The notes beneath the pieces are model-generated. The model was not told the origin of the DNA. It ran no database searches and saw nothing but the letters and a program-made list of their open reading frames with translations. Shown here piece after piece: positions 18,634 through 28,329 of a DNA stretch of 64,000 bases. The translations under genes were made by a program, and so were the position numbers. Within the stretch, counting starts at the first letter, position 1, and each line of letters begins with the position of its first letter. This stretch comes from Yoonia sp. (GTDB taxonomy: Bacteria > Pseudomonadota > Alphaproteobacteria > Rhodobacterales > Rhodobacteraceae): contig NZ_JAGYJK010000017.1 in the NCBI RefSeq assembly GCF_018402175.1, positions 62,001 through 126,000 of the forward strand, written 5' to 3'.

Positions 18634-19197
18634 TCAGGCGCGTTCGACGTATTCGAACAATTCGGTATTGACGACGATATCCTCGTCCGGCCCCACGAAA
18701 GGCGGGATCATCACGCGCACACCGTTATCAAGGATGGCAGGCTTGAAACTGTTGGCCGCGGTCTGGCCTTTGACGACAGGTTCGGTTTCGGCAACCTTGC
18801 AGACCACCTTTTGCGGCAGGGTGACGTTCAACGCCTCTTCGCCGTAATATTCGATATGCACGACCATCCCGTCTTGCAAAAACGGGCGGCGGTCGCCCAG
18901 AATATCGACGGGCAAGGCGATCTGTTCATAGGTTTCGCTGTCCATGAAGGTCAGCATCCCGTCGGTTTCAAACAGGAACTGCTGGTCCTTTTGATCCAGA
19001 CGCACGCGTTCGACCTTGTCGGCCGACCGGAAACGTTCGTTCAGCTTGCGCCCGTCGCGCAGATTCTTTAGCTCGACCTGTGCGAATGCGCCGCCCTTGC
19101 CGGGCTTGACGTGATCGACTTTCACAGCGCCCCACAAGGAACCTTCGTGTTCCAGCACGTTGCCGGGGCGGATTTCGTTACCGTTGATTTTGGGCAT
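18634..19197 (-). CDS. efp: Elongation factor P
   Basis: A 187-residue EF-P with three beta-barrel domains. It enters the ribosomal E site to relieve stalling at polyproline. The modification loop reads VKPGKGGAF, with Lys at the position modified by EpmA/EpmB-type enzymes (beta-lysylation) rather than the Arg of the EarP type. The C-terminal signature is [26 protein letters not shown]. Length is normal and the start [12 protein letters not shown] is conserved-looking. Confidence 0.96.
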   Translation of the reverse strand: MPKINGNEIRPGNVLEHEGSLWGAVKVDHVKPGKGGAFAQVELKNLRDGRKLNERFRSADKVERVRLDQKDQQFLFETDGMLTFMDSETYEQIALPVDILGDRRPFLQDGMVVHIEYYGEEALNVTLPQKVVCKVAETEPVVKGQTAANSFKPAILDNGVRVMIPPFVGPDEDIVVNTELFEYVERA

Positions 19198-19417
19198 GGG
19201 TCACTTCATGACAGAATGGGGGCCAAGACTTGTTTGGCGTTCGTTCACGCCTATATAGGCGCAAAGGCAGGCGTGCAAGGTCACTCAGGCGCCGAACCAC
19301 CAAGCACAAGCCATGCCATGAACGCATGGCTGTTATGCAAAAACAAGCCCCCCGAATCGGAGCTGAGTGTGCATAAGGGCGAGCACGCGGAACCGCAAGA
19401 GCAAAAAAGGAAGCCAA

Positions 19418-19741
19418 ATGAGAGATTTCGTCGACGGAACAGCATTTAATAATGAACAGGGCAACCGTGCCCGCAAACTCTTTGCTGCCGTCGTTCTTGC
19501 TGCGCTTGATGACGCGATCGCTGATGACAAGAAATATGGCAATGGCCCCGAACAGATCGCCCGCTGGGCCCGGTCGCGTGATGGCCGTGAAGTTTTGTCC
19601 TGTGCGGGCATCGACCCGAATGAACGTGTGGTCAACGGCCTGATGGAATTTGTGGGCAAGGGGATTCGGACCTCTGTCGCCCTGTCGCGCGAAGAAAGCG
19701 AACGTCGCAACGCAGCCGAACAGGAATCGCGCGCCGCCTGA
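19418..19741 (+). CDS. DUF6280-type small conserved protein
   Basis: A 107-residue soluble protein beginning [22 protein letters not shown] and ending in charged residues ([18 protein letters not shown]). I recall this as the DUF6280 family, largely confined to Rhodobacteraceae; no function is known to me. The start ATG at 19418 is preceded by AAAAAAGGAAG. It is a single-gene transcription unit with a strong rho-independent terminator right after it (19772-19797) and a 220-bp upstream region. This suggests a well-expressed monocistronic gene. No catalytic motif or membrane segment is visible. Confidence 0.8.
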   Translation: MRDFVDGTAFNNEQGNRARKLFAAVVLAALDDAIADDKKYGNGPEQIARWARSRDGREVLSCAGIDPNERVVNGLMEFVGKGIRTSVALSREESERRNAAEQESRAA

Positions 19742-19769
19742 AAGCCGCGCTATCCCAAGACGCATTGAA

Positions 19770-19800
19770 AAGCGCGATCCCCCGGGGTCGCGTTTTTCGT
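19770..19800 (+). terminator. Rho-independent terminator of the DUF6280 gene
   Basis: The stem CGCGATCCCC / GGGGTCGCG (about 19773-19792) is followed by TTTTT (19793-19797) and sits 31 bp after the stop codon. Confidence 0.85.
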
Positions 19801-19848
19801 TTGCGGCGGCCCGCCCGATGCGTATCAAGCACCGACAGGGGGCGCAAA

Positions 19849-21333
19849 ATGACTAAGGCGATCATGATTCAGGGCGCGGGGTCCAACGTGGGCAAATCCA
19901 TGTTGGTAGCGGGCATCGCGCGGGCCTGCGTACGACGGGGTCTGTCGGTCGCCCCGTTCAAGCCGCAGAACATGTCCAACAATGCCGCCGTCACCGCCGA
20001 TGGCGGCGAGATCGGGCGCGCACAGGCGTTGCAGGCGCTGGCCTGCGGGCTGGCACCGGTGATCGACATGAACCCCGTCCTGCTGAAACCCGAAACCGAT
20101 ATCGGCGCGCAGGTCATCGTGCAGGGGCAGCGGGTCGCCACGCTCAAGGCGCGCGACTATGGCAAGCACAAGGCAACGCTGCTGCCCGCGGTGCTGGATA
20201 GTTTCCACCGGCTGGCGCAGGGCCGCGACCTGATCATCGTCGAAGGTGCCGGCAGCCCGGCAGAGGTCAATCTGCGCGCCGGTGACATTGCCAATATGGG
20301 CTTTGCCGCGGCGGCGGGCGTGCCTGTCGTGCTGATCGGCGATATCGACCGCGGCGGTGTCATCGCGCAGATGGTCGGCACCCATGCGGTGCTGCCGGAT
20401 GACGATCTGGCCTTCATCCGGGGTTATGCGATCAACAAGTTCCGCGGCGATCCGACCCTATTCGCCGATGGCATGGACATCATCACCGCCCGCACCGGCT
20501 GGACCCCGCTGGGGATCATCCCGTGGTTCGCGGATGCCTGGAAACTGCCCGCCGAGGATGTGATGGATATTCGCAGCCGCAAGGGCGGCGCGATCCGCAT
20601 CGCCGTGCCGCGCCTGAACCGGATTGCCAATTTCGACGATCTGGACCCGTTGTCCGGCACCCCCGGCGTCAGCGTCGAGATCATCGAGGCAGGCCGCCCC
20701 CTGCCCGCCGATGCCGATCTGGTGATCCTGCCGGGGTCGAAATCGACCATCGCGGATCTGGCGCATTTCCGCTCCCAAGGCTGGGACATCGACCTTGCCG
20801 CGCATATCCGGCGCGGCGGGCATGTGCTGGGCATCTGCGGCGGCTATCAGATGCTGGGGCAGACCATCGCCGACCCCGACGGCATCGAAGGGCCGGCGCG
20901 CAGCGTGGCGGGGCTGGGACATCTGGATGTGGCGACGGTGATGCAACCACACAAGCGGCTGGCGCTGTCGCAGGCGGTCTATCGCGCGACGGGTGACAAG
21001 GTCAGCGGCTATGAAATCCACATGGGCGACACCACCGGCCCCGATTGCGCGCGCGCATGGCTGTCGCTGGACGGGCGCGGCGAAGGGGCGGCGTCACCCA
21101 ACGGGCGGATCACGGGCTGTTACCTGCACGGGCTGTTCAGCGCCGATGCCTTCCGGTCGGCGTTCTTTGCGCAGCTGGGCAAGCCTGTTGCCGCCTATGG
21201 CTATGATGCACAGGTGGAAACAACGCTCGATGCGCTGGCCGACCATCTGGAACAGCATCTGGATATCGACGCGCTCTTGACGTTGGCCGGATCTGTGATC
21301 AGTCCAGATCGTGCGACGCAAGCGCCCGGTTGA
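19849..21333 (+). CDS. cobQ: Adenosylcobyric acid (cobyric acid) synthase
   Basis: A 494-residue glutamine-dependent amidase of cobalamin synthesis that adds four amide groups to adenosylcobyrinate a,c-diamide. The N-terminal ATP-dependent domain has [21 protein letters not shown] and [11 protein letters not shown]. The C-terminal class I glutamine amidotransferase has the nucleophile in [19 protein letters not shown] and CYLHGLF. I chose the ATG at 19849; upstream in-frame codons run through the preceding terminator. No other cob genes are adjacent. Its 3' end overlaps the convergent 21299-21922 gene by 35 bp. Confidence 0.95.
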   Translation: MTKAIMIQGAGSNVGKSMLVAGIARACVRRGLSVAPFKPQNMSNNAAVTADGGEIGRAQALQALACGLAPVIDMNPVLLKPETDIGAQVIVQGQRVATLKARDYGKHKATLLPAVLDSFHRLAQGRDLIIVEGAGSPAEVNLRAGDIANMGFAAAAGVPVVLIGDIDRGGVIAQMVGTHAVLPDDDLAFIRGYAINKFRGDPTLFADGMDIITARTGWTPLGIIPWFADAWKLPAEDVMDIRSRKGGAIRIAVPRLNRIANFDDLDPLSGTPGVSVEIIEAGRPLPADADLVILPGSKSTIADLAHFRSQGWDIDLAAHIRRGGHVLGICGGYQMLGQTIADPDGIEGPARSVAGLGHLDVATVMQPHKRLALSQAVYRATGDKVSGYEIHMGDTTGPDCARAWLSLDGRGEGAASPNGRITGCYLHGLFSADAFRSAFFAQLGKPVAAYGYDAQVETTLDALADHLEQHLDIDALLTLAGSVISPDRATQAPG

Positions 21334-21922
21334 TTTCGCGACGGACCAGTTTGCGCACATTGCGCGTGATCTTTTCACCCAGCTCGCCTGCCAATTCTTC
21401 GCGCAGGATGCGCACGACTGCGGCGCGCAGGGCGGGTTCATCTGTCGGCAAACCGGCGTCCTGTGCCGCGATATCAGCAGCGATCCGGGCATCAAGCCCC
21501 GATTGCGCGATCGGTGACAACGCCTCGGCAATCGCAGCCCCCGGGATGGCAGAGGCAGGGTCGTCTTGCGGGACATCAAAAGCGCTGGCAGCCCAAGCCG
21601 CCTGATCGAAGGGCTCGCCACCATCGGGCTCCCAATCTTCGGCGCGGGCCGTCACGGCAACCTCGATCTCGGCGACAGTGCCGCCCAGACGCGGTGCGTC
21701 CGGCATCACCGCATTTTCAAGCACCAGCAATTCGGCGGCTGCGGTCGGGGCTGTGTGATCGGATATCTTGTCCTGCGGTACGTCGATCCGCCAGGCAGGC
21801 ACCAGCATCAGGCGGTCCTGCGGCGGCATTTTGCGCGTCAGATCGGCGTCCTTGTAAGACACCAGATTCCGCACCGACAAGACAAGTTCGTCAATCTCGT
21901 TCGACCGTGCCATGTTCGACAT
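21299..21922 (-). CDS. Uncharacterised acidic protein with a basic C-terminal helix
   Basis: A 207-residue protein I do not recognise by name. Visible parts are an N-terminal stretch with [17 protein letters not shown], a long acidic, Ala/Pro-rich and probably disordered middle, and a strongly helical basic C-terminus ([29 protein letters not shown], about residues 170-200). The C-terminus loosely recalls the helical end of alphaproteobacterial PopZ/DUF2497 proteins, but this is weak. It lies 67 bp downstream of tolC on the same strand, so it may be co-transcribed. The start could be ATG 21922 or 21913. Confidence 0.7.
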   Translation of the reverse strand: MSNMARSNEIDELVLSVRNLVSYKDADLTRKMPPQDRLMLVPAWRIDVPQDKISDHTAPTAAAELLVLENAVMPDAPRLGGTVAEIEVAVTARAEDWEPDGGEPFDQAAWAASAFDVPQDDPASAIPGAAIAEALSPIAQSGLDARIAADIAAQDAGLPTDEPALRAAVVRILREELAGELGEKITRNVRKLVRREINRALASHDLD

Positions 21923-21989
21923 CGCTATTCCCCATTTCGCGCAAATTCAGCCAAGTCTAGCGGAAAGGGCGTCGCAAAACAACTACGCG

Positions 21990-23363
21990 TTAATCCCGGC
22001 TTAATGCTTCAAGCACGCGGTCCAGCGCCTCGCCCTGCGGCGAAGCGGCCACGGGGGAGTTGTTGACCAGGTTGTAATAGGCGCTGACATCATATTGCTG
22101 GACCGGCAGTTGCAGATGCTCGGCGGTCAGGAGGCCCATCGCGGCCAAGACGCTGTAAGACGCGATCACCTCGTCAACATCGGCGGCGATCCGGTTTGCT
22201 TGTGCGTCCAGCAATTCCTGTTCCGCATTCAGCACATCCAGCGTGGTCCGCGACCCAAGCGAGGCTTCTTCGCGCACGCCTTCAAAGGCGATCCGCGCAG
22301 CGCTGACCTGCTGGTCAGAGGCCTGCGCCGACGCACGCGCGACCTGCAACGCGGCATAGGCATTGGCGACACGTTGTTCGACCCCGATGAGCGCAAGATG
22401 CAGACCTGCACGGCTTGCGTCCCGGTTCGCCTGCAATTGGCGGATCTGGCTGGCAATTGCGCCGCCGTTGTAGATCGGGCCACCCAAGGACAGGCCGATC
22501 TGCGCGCTTTCGTTCCATTCGTCGTCAACGGCAACAAAACTGTTCAGCGACAGGTTCGGGCGCAAGGCCGCCTCGCCACGCTGGACGGCCAATTCTGCCG
22601 CGGCGACGGAATGCTGCACTTGCAGCACGGCGGGGTGGTTGCGCAGGGCGAACGCCTTGGCGTCTTGCACCGATTGCAGCACAGGCGCGGGCGCTGCTGC
22701 ACCAGACCCACTGGGGACACGGCCCACAGCGGCGGTGTATTCTGCGATCGACTGCGCAAGGTTGCCCTGTGCTGCCGCAAGCAGGCTTTGCGATCCGGCA
22801 AGCCGGGCCTGGGCCAGCGACACATCGGTGCGCGTCACCTCGCCCACGTCGAAACGGTCGCGCGCGGCCTGCAATTCTTGTGTGATCAGCCGTTGGTTGT
22901 TCTGGCGCAATTCAACAAATTCACGTTCACGGCGCACGTTCATATAAGCCTGCACCGCGCGCAAAAGCACATCTTGTTCAATACCGCGCAAGGATTGGCG
23001 GGTACTGAGCACAATTTCTTTCTGGCTGTCGATCGCCAGCCGGTTCGCCCCGCCATCATAAAGCGTCAGCGACCCCGAAATGCGCGCCGTCGTCGATGTC
23101 GTGTCTTGCAACGCAGATGTTGGCGCTGCCGCATTATACGTCCGGTTGGTGGCCATCGCCCAGTTGATCACCGGCAAGGTCGCCGCCACGGATTGCGCGA
23201 CATTTTCATCCGCCGCGCGCAACAAGGCGCGGTTTTGATCCAGCAGCCCCGAGTTGGTATAGGCGGCAGCCAGTGTATCGGCCAATGTTTCTGCGCGCAC
23301 GCCTGGTCCCGCGATCAGGGTCAACATCATGGCCAGACCGGCAATTGCACTGCGTTTGATCAT
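21990..23363 (-). CDS. tolC: TolC-family outer-membrane efflux/secretion channel
   Basis: A 457-residue outer-membrane factor with a cleavable signal peptide (to about GPGVRA, residue 24). Two repeats of the efflux-protein domain form the beta-barrel and long periplasmic coiled coils. Examples are TLYDGGANRLAIDSQ in the first half and LGGPIYNGGAIASQIRQ in the second, each with long Gln/Ala-rich helices. It would dock to RND efflux pumps or type I secretion systems; none is adjacent. It follows pcm on the same strand after about 54 bp. The pcm-tolC order is common in alphaproteobacteria. Confidence 0.93.
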   Translation of the reverse strand: MIKRSAIAGLAMMLTLIAGPGVRAETLADTLAAAYTNSGLLDQNRALLRAADENVAQSVAATLPVINWAMATNRTYNAAAPTSALQDTTSTTARISGSLTLYDGGANRLAIDSQKEIVLSTRQSLRGIEQDVLLRAVQAYMNVRREREFVELRQNNQRLITQELQAARDRFDVGEVTRTDVSLAQARLAGSQSLLAAAQGNLAQSIAEYTAAVGRVPSGSGAAAPAPVLQSVQDAKAFALRNHPAVLQVQHSVAAAELAVQRGEAALRPNLSLNSFVAVDDEWNESAQIGLSLGGPIYNGGAIASQIRQLQANRDASRAGLHLALIGVEQRVANAYAALQVARASAQASDQQVSAARIAFEGVREEASLGSRTTLDVLNAEQELLDAQANRIAADVDEVIASYSVLAAMGLLTAEHLQLPVQQYDVSAYYNLVNNSPVAASPQGEALDRVLEALSRD

Positions 23364-23417
23364 CTTGGTCCCTATCGTGTCACCAGTTGCAGCCCAAATC
23401 AGGGCCAGTCGTTTCCA

Positions 23418-24071
23418 TCAAAGCGCAAAAGCCACAGGCCGCCGGAACCCGTCCAGCACCGGCGCACCGGCGTTAAAGCCGAATCGCCAATTGACGACGC
23501 CATCCATCTTGTGGCCAACGCGCACAACGCCCAGCGCACCTTCGGCAAACAGACAGACAACCCGCCCACCTTCGCGCAATTGCGCCAGCAGATCATCGGG
23601 CAGATGTTCGACCGCCCCCTGCACCATGATCAGATCAAACGGCCCCGATTTCGCCGATCCCGCCACCAGCGGGCCTGCCATGACGGCGGCATTGTCGATT
23701 CCATGTCCTGACAGCAAGCTTTGCGCTTCTTCGGCGCGGGCCGTGTCATCCTCGATCGCGACGACGAAATCACACAGGCTGGCCAGAACAGCGGTGGAAT
23801 AGCCAAGCCCGCACCCGATATCGAGCGTCACATGCCCCGGCTGCACATCTGCCAGTTCCAGCATTTTGGCCAGCGTGCGGGGTTCGAGCATGATCCGGCC
23901 CTTGCCGATATCAAGGTTTTCACCGACATAGGCCGCCTCGCGCAGATTGTCGGGCACGAAATCTTCGCGCGGGATGGTCAGCATCGCGTCGATGATCGGA
24001 AACCGGGTGACATCGGACGGGCGAACCTGTGTATCGACCATCATGGTGCGGCGTGTGGTATAGTCGGTCAA
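23418..24071 (-). CDS. pcm: Protein-L-isoaspartate O-methyltransferase family protein
   Basis: A 217-residue SAM-dependent methyltransferase of the PCMT family, with the start RRTMMVDTQVRPSDVT, the SAM motif LDIGCGLGYSTAVLA (about residue 83) and FDLIMVQGAVEHLP. Canonical Pcm repairs isoaspartyl residues in aged proteins. The family copy beside tolC in alphaproteobacteria is divergent, so repair activity is likely but not assured. The first possible start is TTG at 24071 without a clear Shine-Dalgarno; ATG at 24044 is an alternative. A palindrome (24075-24092) sits just upstream. Confidence 0.85.
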   Translation of the reverse strand: MTDYTTRRTMMVDTQVRPSDVTRFPIIDAMLTIPREDFVPDNLREAAYVGENLDIGKGRIMLEPRTLAKMLELADVQPGHVTLDIGCGLGYSTAVLASLCDFVVAIEDDTARAEEAQSLLSGHGIDNAAVMAGPLVAGSAKSGPFDLIMVQGAVEHLPDDLLAQLREGGRVVCLFAEGALGVVRVGHKMDGVVNWRFGFNAGAPVLDGFRRPVAFAL

Positions 24072-24074
24072 AAT

Positions 24075-24092
24075 CTAAACTCTTTCGTTTAG
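24075..24092. promoter_or_regulatory. Inverted repeat upstream of pcm
   Basis: CTAAAC-N6-GTTTAG, a perfect 6-bp inverted repeat in an AT-rich stretch directly upstream of the pcm start and within the pcm-purU divergent region. It could be an operator or a weak hairpin; the binding protein is unknown. Confidence 0.35.
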
Positions 24093-24344
24093 TTGCTTTG
24101 TCGTTTCATGCCATATTCAACGTCGTGCGGCAACGGTTGATCGCAGTTTTGCACCCGCCGCGCCGCCCGTGGTCGTCAATGCCATATGTATCGTCGTGAT
24201 CGCTATGGCGGGGTTAACAAAAGGGTGATCTTGAGAAAAAAACGCGCCCTGCCGGATAGCCTACGCCTTGTGCTGACCGCGGCAGGCATGACACGAAAAG
24301 ACCCGACCACCGCAGACGTATTGTTTCATAGCCGAAAGTATCCC

Positions 24345-25229
24345 ATGACCAAATTCGCCCTGACCGTCACCTGCGACAGCGCCCGTGGCATTGTTGCCGC
24401 CATAGCCGGCTTTTTGGCCGATCATGGCTGCAACATCACCGACAGTTCACAGTTCGACGACACCGAGACCGGCAAGTTTTTCATGCGCATCAGCTTTACC
24501 AGCGAAACAGGCGCGACGCTGGATGCGATATCGGATGACTTTGGCGACATCGGCACGAGATTCGGCATGGCCTTCGCCTTTCACGACGAAGCGGTGCGCA
24601 TGAAGGTCATCATCATGGTGTCGCGGTTCGGCCATTGCCTGAACGACCTGCTGTACCGCTGGCGGATCAGGGCGCTGCCGATCGACATCGTTGCGGTGAT
24701 CTCGAATCACATGGATTACCAAAAAGTCGTGGTGAACCATGACATCCCGTTCCATTGCATCCCCGTCACCAAGCAAAACAAGCCCGAGGCCGAGGCCCGC
24801 ATCATGGATGTCGTCGATGCGACTGGCGCCGATCTGGTCGTGCTGGCGCGGTACATGCAGGTGCTGTCAGACCGGATGTGCCAGCAGATGTCGGGAAAGA
24901 TCATCAATATCCATCATTCGTTCCTGCCCAGTTTCAAGGGAGCGAACCCTTATAAACAGGCTTATGAACGCGGCGTGAAACTGATCGGGGCGACATCGCA
25001 TTATGTCACCGCCGATCTGGATGAAGGCCCGATCATCGAACAGGACATCGCGCGCGTCACCCATGCGCAATCGCCGGCCGATTACGTCAGCCTTGGCCGC
25101 GATGTCGAAAGCCAGGTGCTGGCCCGCGCGATCCACGCCCATATTCACCGCCGCGTCATGCTGAACGGCAACAAGACGGTGGTGTTCCCGGCCTCGCCGG
25201 GGTCCTATGCATCCGAACGGATGGGCTAG
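24345..25229 (+). CDS. purU: Formyltetrahydrofolate deformylase
   Basis: A 294-residue enzyme hydrolysing 10-formyl-THF to formate and THF, balancing C1 pools. The N-terminal ACT domain (FALTVTCDSARGIVAAIAGFLADHGCNITDSSQF) is followed by a formyltransferase-like domain with the catalytic region IINIHHSFLPSFKGANPY and the Asp in DEGPIIEQDIARV. The ATG at 24345 begins the conserved MTKFALTVTC; an upstream in-frame extension is not family-like. It converges on opgC with a 4-bp overlap of stop regions. Confidence 0.95.
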   Translation: MTKFALTVTCDSARGIVAAIAGFLADHGCNITDSSQFDDTETGKFFMRISFTSETGATLDAISDDFGDIGTRFGMAFAFHDEAVRMKVIIMVSRFGHCLNDLLYRWRIRALPIDIVAVISNHMDYQKVVVNHDIPFHCIPVTKQNKPEAEARIMDVVDATGADLVVLARYMQVLSDRMCQQMSGKIINIHHSFLPSFKGANPYKQAYERGVKLIGATSHYVTADLDEGPIIEQDIARVTHAQSPADYVSLGRDVESQVLARAIHAHIHRRVMLNGNKTVVFPASPGSYASERMG

Positions 25230-26368
25230 GCCAGAACCGCGCGCGGCTTGGGCCAGTATTGCTTGGCCGCCGCCAGCCCCAGCTGCGCCAGCACCCCGCC
25301 CGCGATCATCAGCGTGTCCAGCACGGCATCCTGCCCTGTCACTGTCTTGACCGCCTGAATGGCAAAGGCCAGCACCGTGCCCAGCGCAAAGACCGGCAGT
25401 GCCTGCCGCCCCAGCAAGCCCATAGGGGCAACCACCCCCAGATGGCAGGCCCGCCTGACCACGGCAAAGCTGGACAGAAAATAGGCCAGCGCAAGGATAT
25501 GCAACAGGCGCGGTGCAGACAGATAGGTCTTGCTGAAACTGGTCAGCACCCAAGGGGCGCCCGCATCCTGCGCCGCCTTCAGCCCGCCGCGCATAAAAGC
25601 CGCGAAATCGGGCCATTGCATCCAGACCAGCGACAGCAACAAAAAGCCCCCCGTCAGCCATTGCAGCCACGGCAGGACCGGCACGAACCGCCCCCCTGCC
25701 TTATGCGCGATGCCGGTCAGCAGGCCGATCACGAACAGCAATTGCCATGACAACGGGTTCAGAAACCAGCCGCCCTGCTGAGGATAGTTCGGGAAATTGA
25801 CCCGCAGCAGACCCGCCGCCAGCCAGACAGTGATGGACAGGCCCAGCACCGCCAGCGGCCAGCGCAGCGCACCCCAGATCACCGGCGGCACCAGCAGCAA
25901 CAGCACCAGATACAGCGGCAGGATATTCACATAGCCCAGCTGATGACCGAGCAACGGCACCCCGATCAGAAAGCCCAAAGGGTCTTTGACCAGCACCCAG
26001 ATCCCGTGTTTGCGCATCATATCGGGCGCGCCGAACCACAGCGCCGCCGCAGCGGCGATGGCGATGGCAACCAAGGTGATCAGGATATGCACCTGATATA
26101 TGGTCCAGACACGGCGCATCACGCGGGCGATCCCCGTCACCGGATCACCCCGCCGGAAATAGCCGGAATAAGCGATGCCAGCAGCGATCCCCGACATCAA
26201 GACAAACCCTTCGGCCGCATCCGAAAAGCCGAAATTGCGGGTGGTCAGATTTTCCAGCCAGTTGCGCGGCGCATGGTTGATGAAGATCATCACCAGCGCC
26301 AATCCGCGAAACACGTCCAGCCTTGGGTCGCGGTCCACTGTGGCGCGGCTGCCAGACATATCAGACAT
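25226..26368 (-). CDS. opgC: OpgC, osmoregulated periplasmic glucan succinyltransferase (membrane)
   Basis: A protein of about 380 residues in the OpgC family of integral membrane acyltransferases, with DPRLDVFRGLALVMIFINHAPRN at the N-terminus and around ten hydrophobic spans. In Rhodobacter sphaeroides OpgC succinylates periplasmic glucans. I chose the ATG at 26368, which overlaps the opgH stop as ATGTCTGA; a longer in-frame ORF starts at 26410. The overlap shows translational coupling in an opgG-opgH-opgC operon, the order established for R. sphaeroides. Confidence 0.92.
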   Translation of the reverse strand: MSDMSGSRATVDRDPRLDVFRGLALVMIFINHAPRNWLENLTTRNFGFSDAAEGFVLMSGIAAGIAYSGYFRRGDPVTGIARVMRRVWTIYQVHILITLVAIAIAAAAALWFGAPDMMRKHGIWVLVKDPLGFLIGVPLLGHQLGYVNILPLYLVLLLLVPPVIWGALRWPLAVLGLSITVWLAAGLLRVNFPNYPQQGGWFLNPLSWQLLFVIGLLTGIAHKAGGRFVPVLPWLQWLTGGFLLLSLVWMQWPDFAAFMRGGLKAAQDAGAPWVLTSFSKTYLSAPRLLHILALAYFLSSFAVVRRACHLGVVAPMGLLGRQALPVFALGTVLAFAIQAVKTVTGQDAVLDTLMIAGGVLAQLGLAAAKQYWPKPRAVLA

Positions 26369-28148
26369 AGTGCAAATTCCCTGACCAAAGCTCTGGTTCA
26401 TCATGCACATCGCCTGCCTGCCAGCCTTCCAGCACCGCCGCGCGCAAGCGCATCACCGGCGCAGGTGTCAGTTCTTGGGGTGTCGCAAACAGCCCCGGCG
26501 CACTAGGGCGCGATGTCCATGATATGACGAAAGGTGCAAACACCATCGGCAGCGTGACCGGCAGGAACCACAACAGCAGGTCCGCCGACAACACGGCGGC
26601 CAGCCCCAGACCGATCACGCCGCAGGCCACGATCCAGTGACTGGCGGCAAAGGCATCAGCCAGCCGCAACCGCCCGTCGCCACGGTCATGCGCAGGCCAG
26701 CCGCCGTCGCGCCCCAGCAGCACCTGAAACACCGACCGCGTCTGGTACAGCATAAAAATCGGTGCCGTGACCGAGGACAACAGCAATTCGGACATCGTCG
26801 CCTGCGTCGCAGCCCACCAGCCGCCGAAATCGCGCGCGCGCCCACGCAGCACCGCATCGGCACCGATCAACAGCTTGGGCAGGATCAGCAGACCGAAAAT
26901 GCCGATGACCAAGGCGACGGCCAGCGTCGTCTGATCGGGCGGTGTCACCGGCAAGGGCCAGTATTGGGTCGGAAAATACACGACCGGCGGGCCAAAGACG
27001 GGGGCCGCCACGCTTGCCAGCAGGAACGCCAGCCAGACCACAGAGGCCAGATAGGCAAGGATACCTTGCACAAAGACAAACCTGCTCCAGCCGCGCAGAC
27101 CGGGGGCAAAGACCAGCCGCGCATGTTGCAGGTTGCCCTGGCACCAGCGCCGGTCGCGTTTGGCATGATCGACGATATTTTCCGGCCCTTCCTCGTAGCT
27201 GCCGTCCAGATCGTCATCCAACCGGACATTCCAGCCTGCGCGCGCCAGCAGCGCCGCCTCGACGTAATCATGGCTCAGGATATGGCCGCCGAACGGGGGC
27301 TTGCCCGCCAGTTGCGGCAAACCGCAGCTTTGTGCAAAGGCGCGGGTGCGGATGATCGCGTTATGGCCCCAGAACGGGCCGGTACGCCCCTGCATCATCG
27401 CAAGCCCGCGCGCAAAGACGGGCGAGTTGAACGCCGCCGAAAACTGCATCGCACGGCCAAAGCGCGACCGCGCCCCGATGATCCGTGGCAAGGTCTGCAA
27501 CAGCCCCAGATCGGGGTCGGCCTGCATCCTGCGGGTCATCTCGACCATGGTTGCGCCCTCGATCAGGCTGTCGGCATCAAGGATGATCGCAAATTCATAG
27601 GCCGCCCCGGACGTGCGGATGAAATCCTCGACATTGCCCGCTTTCTTGCCTGTGTTGCTGGCGCGGCGGCGATAGAAAATCCGCCCCTGCCCGTTGCTGT
27701 CACGCAGCAGGCGCAGATACCAAAGCCGTTCACGCGCGGCGACCAGATCGGTGCGGGTATCCGACAGGATCGCGAAATCGAACGCCGCGCCATGGCCGGT
27801 GGCGGCCAGCGACATATCCATCGCGGCGATCCGTGCAAAGGTGGTGACGGGGTCTTCTTCGTATATGGGGACCAGCACGGCGATGCGGCCTTGCAATGGG
27901 GTGCTGCGGTCGATGTCGGGGGCGCGCGCCCGCGTGGTCAGCCCCAGAAAGGCCAGCATCGCCCCCCATGACAGCCAGAAGGTCGAAACCAGCAACAGCA
28001 AGCTGCGCAGCACGTCGATCAGATCAAGCCCGTCTGCCGCGCCAAAGCGCAGGAAAAAGACAAAAGCGACAAGACCGGCTGTCACGCTGACAACCAGCGC
28101 CAGCCTGCGGACAGCCGTCACATCACGGTCGTCCCGCAGTGGGATCAT
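26361..28148 (-). CDS. opgH: OpgH, periplasmic glucan glucosyltransferase
   Basis: A membrane GT2 glucosyltransferase of about 595 residues that polymerises the beta-1,2 glucan backbone from UDP-glucose. Visible are AVLVPIYEEDP, the catalytic ILDADSLIEG, FWGHNAIIRTRAF, LSHDYVEAALLARAGW and the processive-enzyme motif RDRRWCQGNLQHARL, with two N-terminal and several C-terminal membrane spans. I place the start at ATG 28148 (MIPLRDDRDVTAVRR). The reading frame stays open to 28265, but the added Cys-rich residues look non-coding. It lacks the long cytoplasmic N-terminus of E. coli OpgH, as in other alphaproteobacteria. Confidence 0.92.
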   Translation of the reverse strand: MIPLRDDRDVTAVRRLALVVSVTAGLVAFVFFLRFGAADGLDLIDVLRSLLLLVSTFWLSWGAMLAFLGLTTRARAPDIDRSTPLQGRIAVLVPIYEEDPVTTFARIAAMDMSLAATGHGAAFDFAILSDTRTDLVAARERLWYLRLLRDSNGQGRIFYRRRASNTGKKAGNVEDFIRTSGAAYEFAIILDADSLIEGATMVEMTRRMQADPDLGLLQTLPRIIGARSRFGRAMQFSAAFNSPVFARGLAMMQGRTGPFWGHNAIIRTRAFAQSCGLPQLAGKPPFGGHILSHDYVEAALLARAGWNVRLDDDLDGSYEEGPENIVDHAKRDRRWCQGNLQHARLVFAPGLRGWSRFVFVQGILAYLASVVWLAFLLASVAAPVFGPPVVYFPTQYWPLPVTPPDQTTLAVALVIGIFGLLILPKLLIGADAVLRGRARDFGGWWAATQATMSELLLSSVTAPIFMLYQTRSVFQVLLGRDGGWPAHDRGDGRLRLADAFAASHWIVACGVIGLGLAAVLSADLLLWFLPVTLPMVFAPFVISWTSRPSAPGLFATPQELTPAPVMRLRAAVLEGWQAGDVHDEPELWSGNLHYV

Positions 28149-28155
28149 GCATGAT

Positions 28156-28284
28156 CTACTGGCCAGCCCTTGACATGAACAGGCCCAACAGGCGCGGCAA
28201 CAGCCCATGCAGCGCGCGCGCATCTGCCCATTCGAGTTCCTGACGCAGCATGACCATAGGCGCATCAGGCGGCGCGCCGATCAC
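28156..28284 (-). CDS. Short ORF in the opgI position
   Basis: A 42-codon GTG-started frame (IGAPPDAPMVMLRQELEWADARAL...) between opgG and opgH. R. sphaeroides carries a small opgI gene exactly here. I do not remember its sequence well enough to match it, so this could be a shortened opgI, the displaced N-terminus of opgH, or non-coding. Confidence 0.3.
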   Translation of the reverse strand: MIGAPPDAPMVMLRQELEWADARALHGLLPRLLGLFMSRAGQ

Positions 28285-28329
28285 GGCAGATCATCCGTTC
28301 GATATCAGCGTCGTCACATGGGAGACATA

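Noticed and set aside
22095..23711. Plus-strand open frame of about 540 codons opposite tolC/pcm
   Set aside because: Shadow of tolC; no start signals and no domain.
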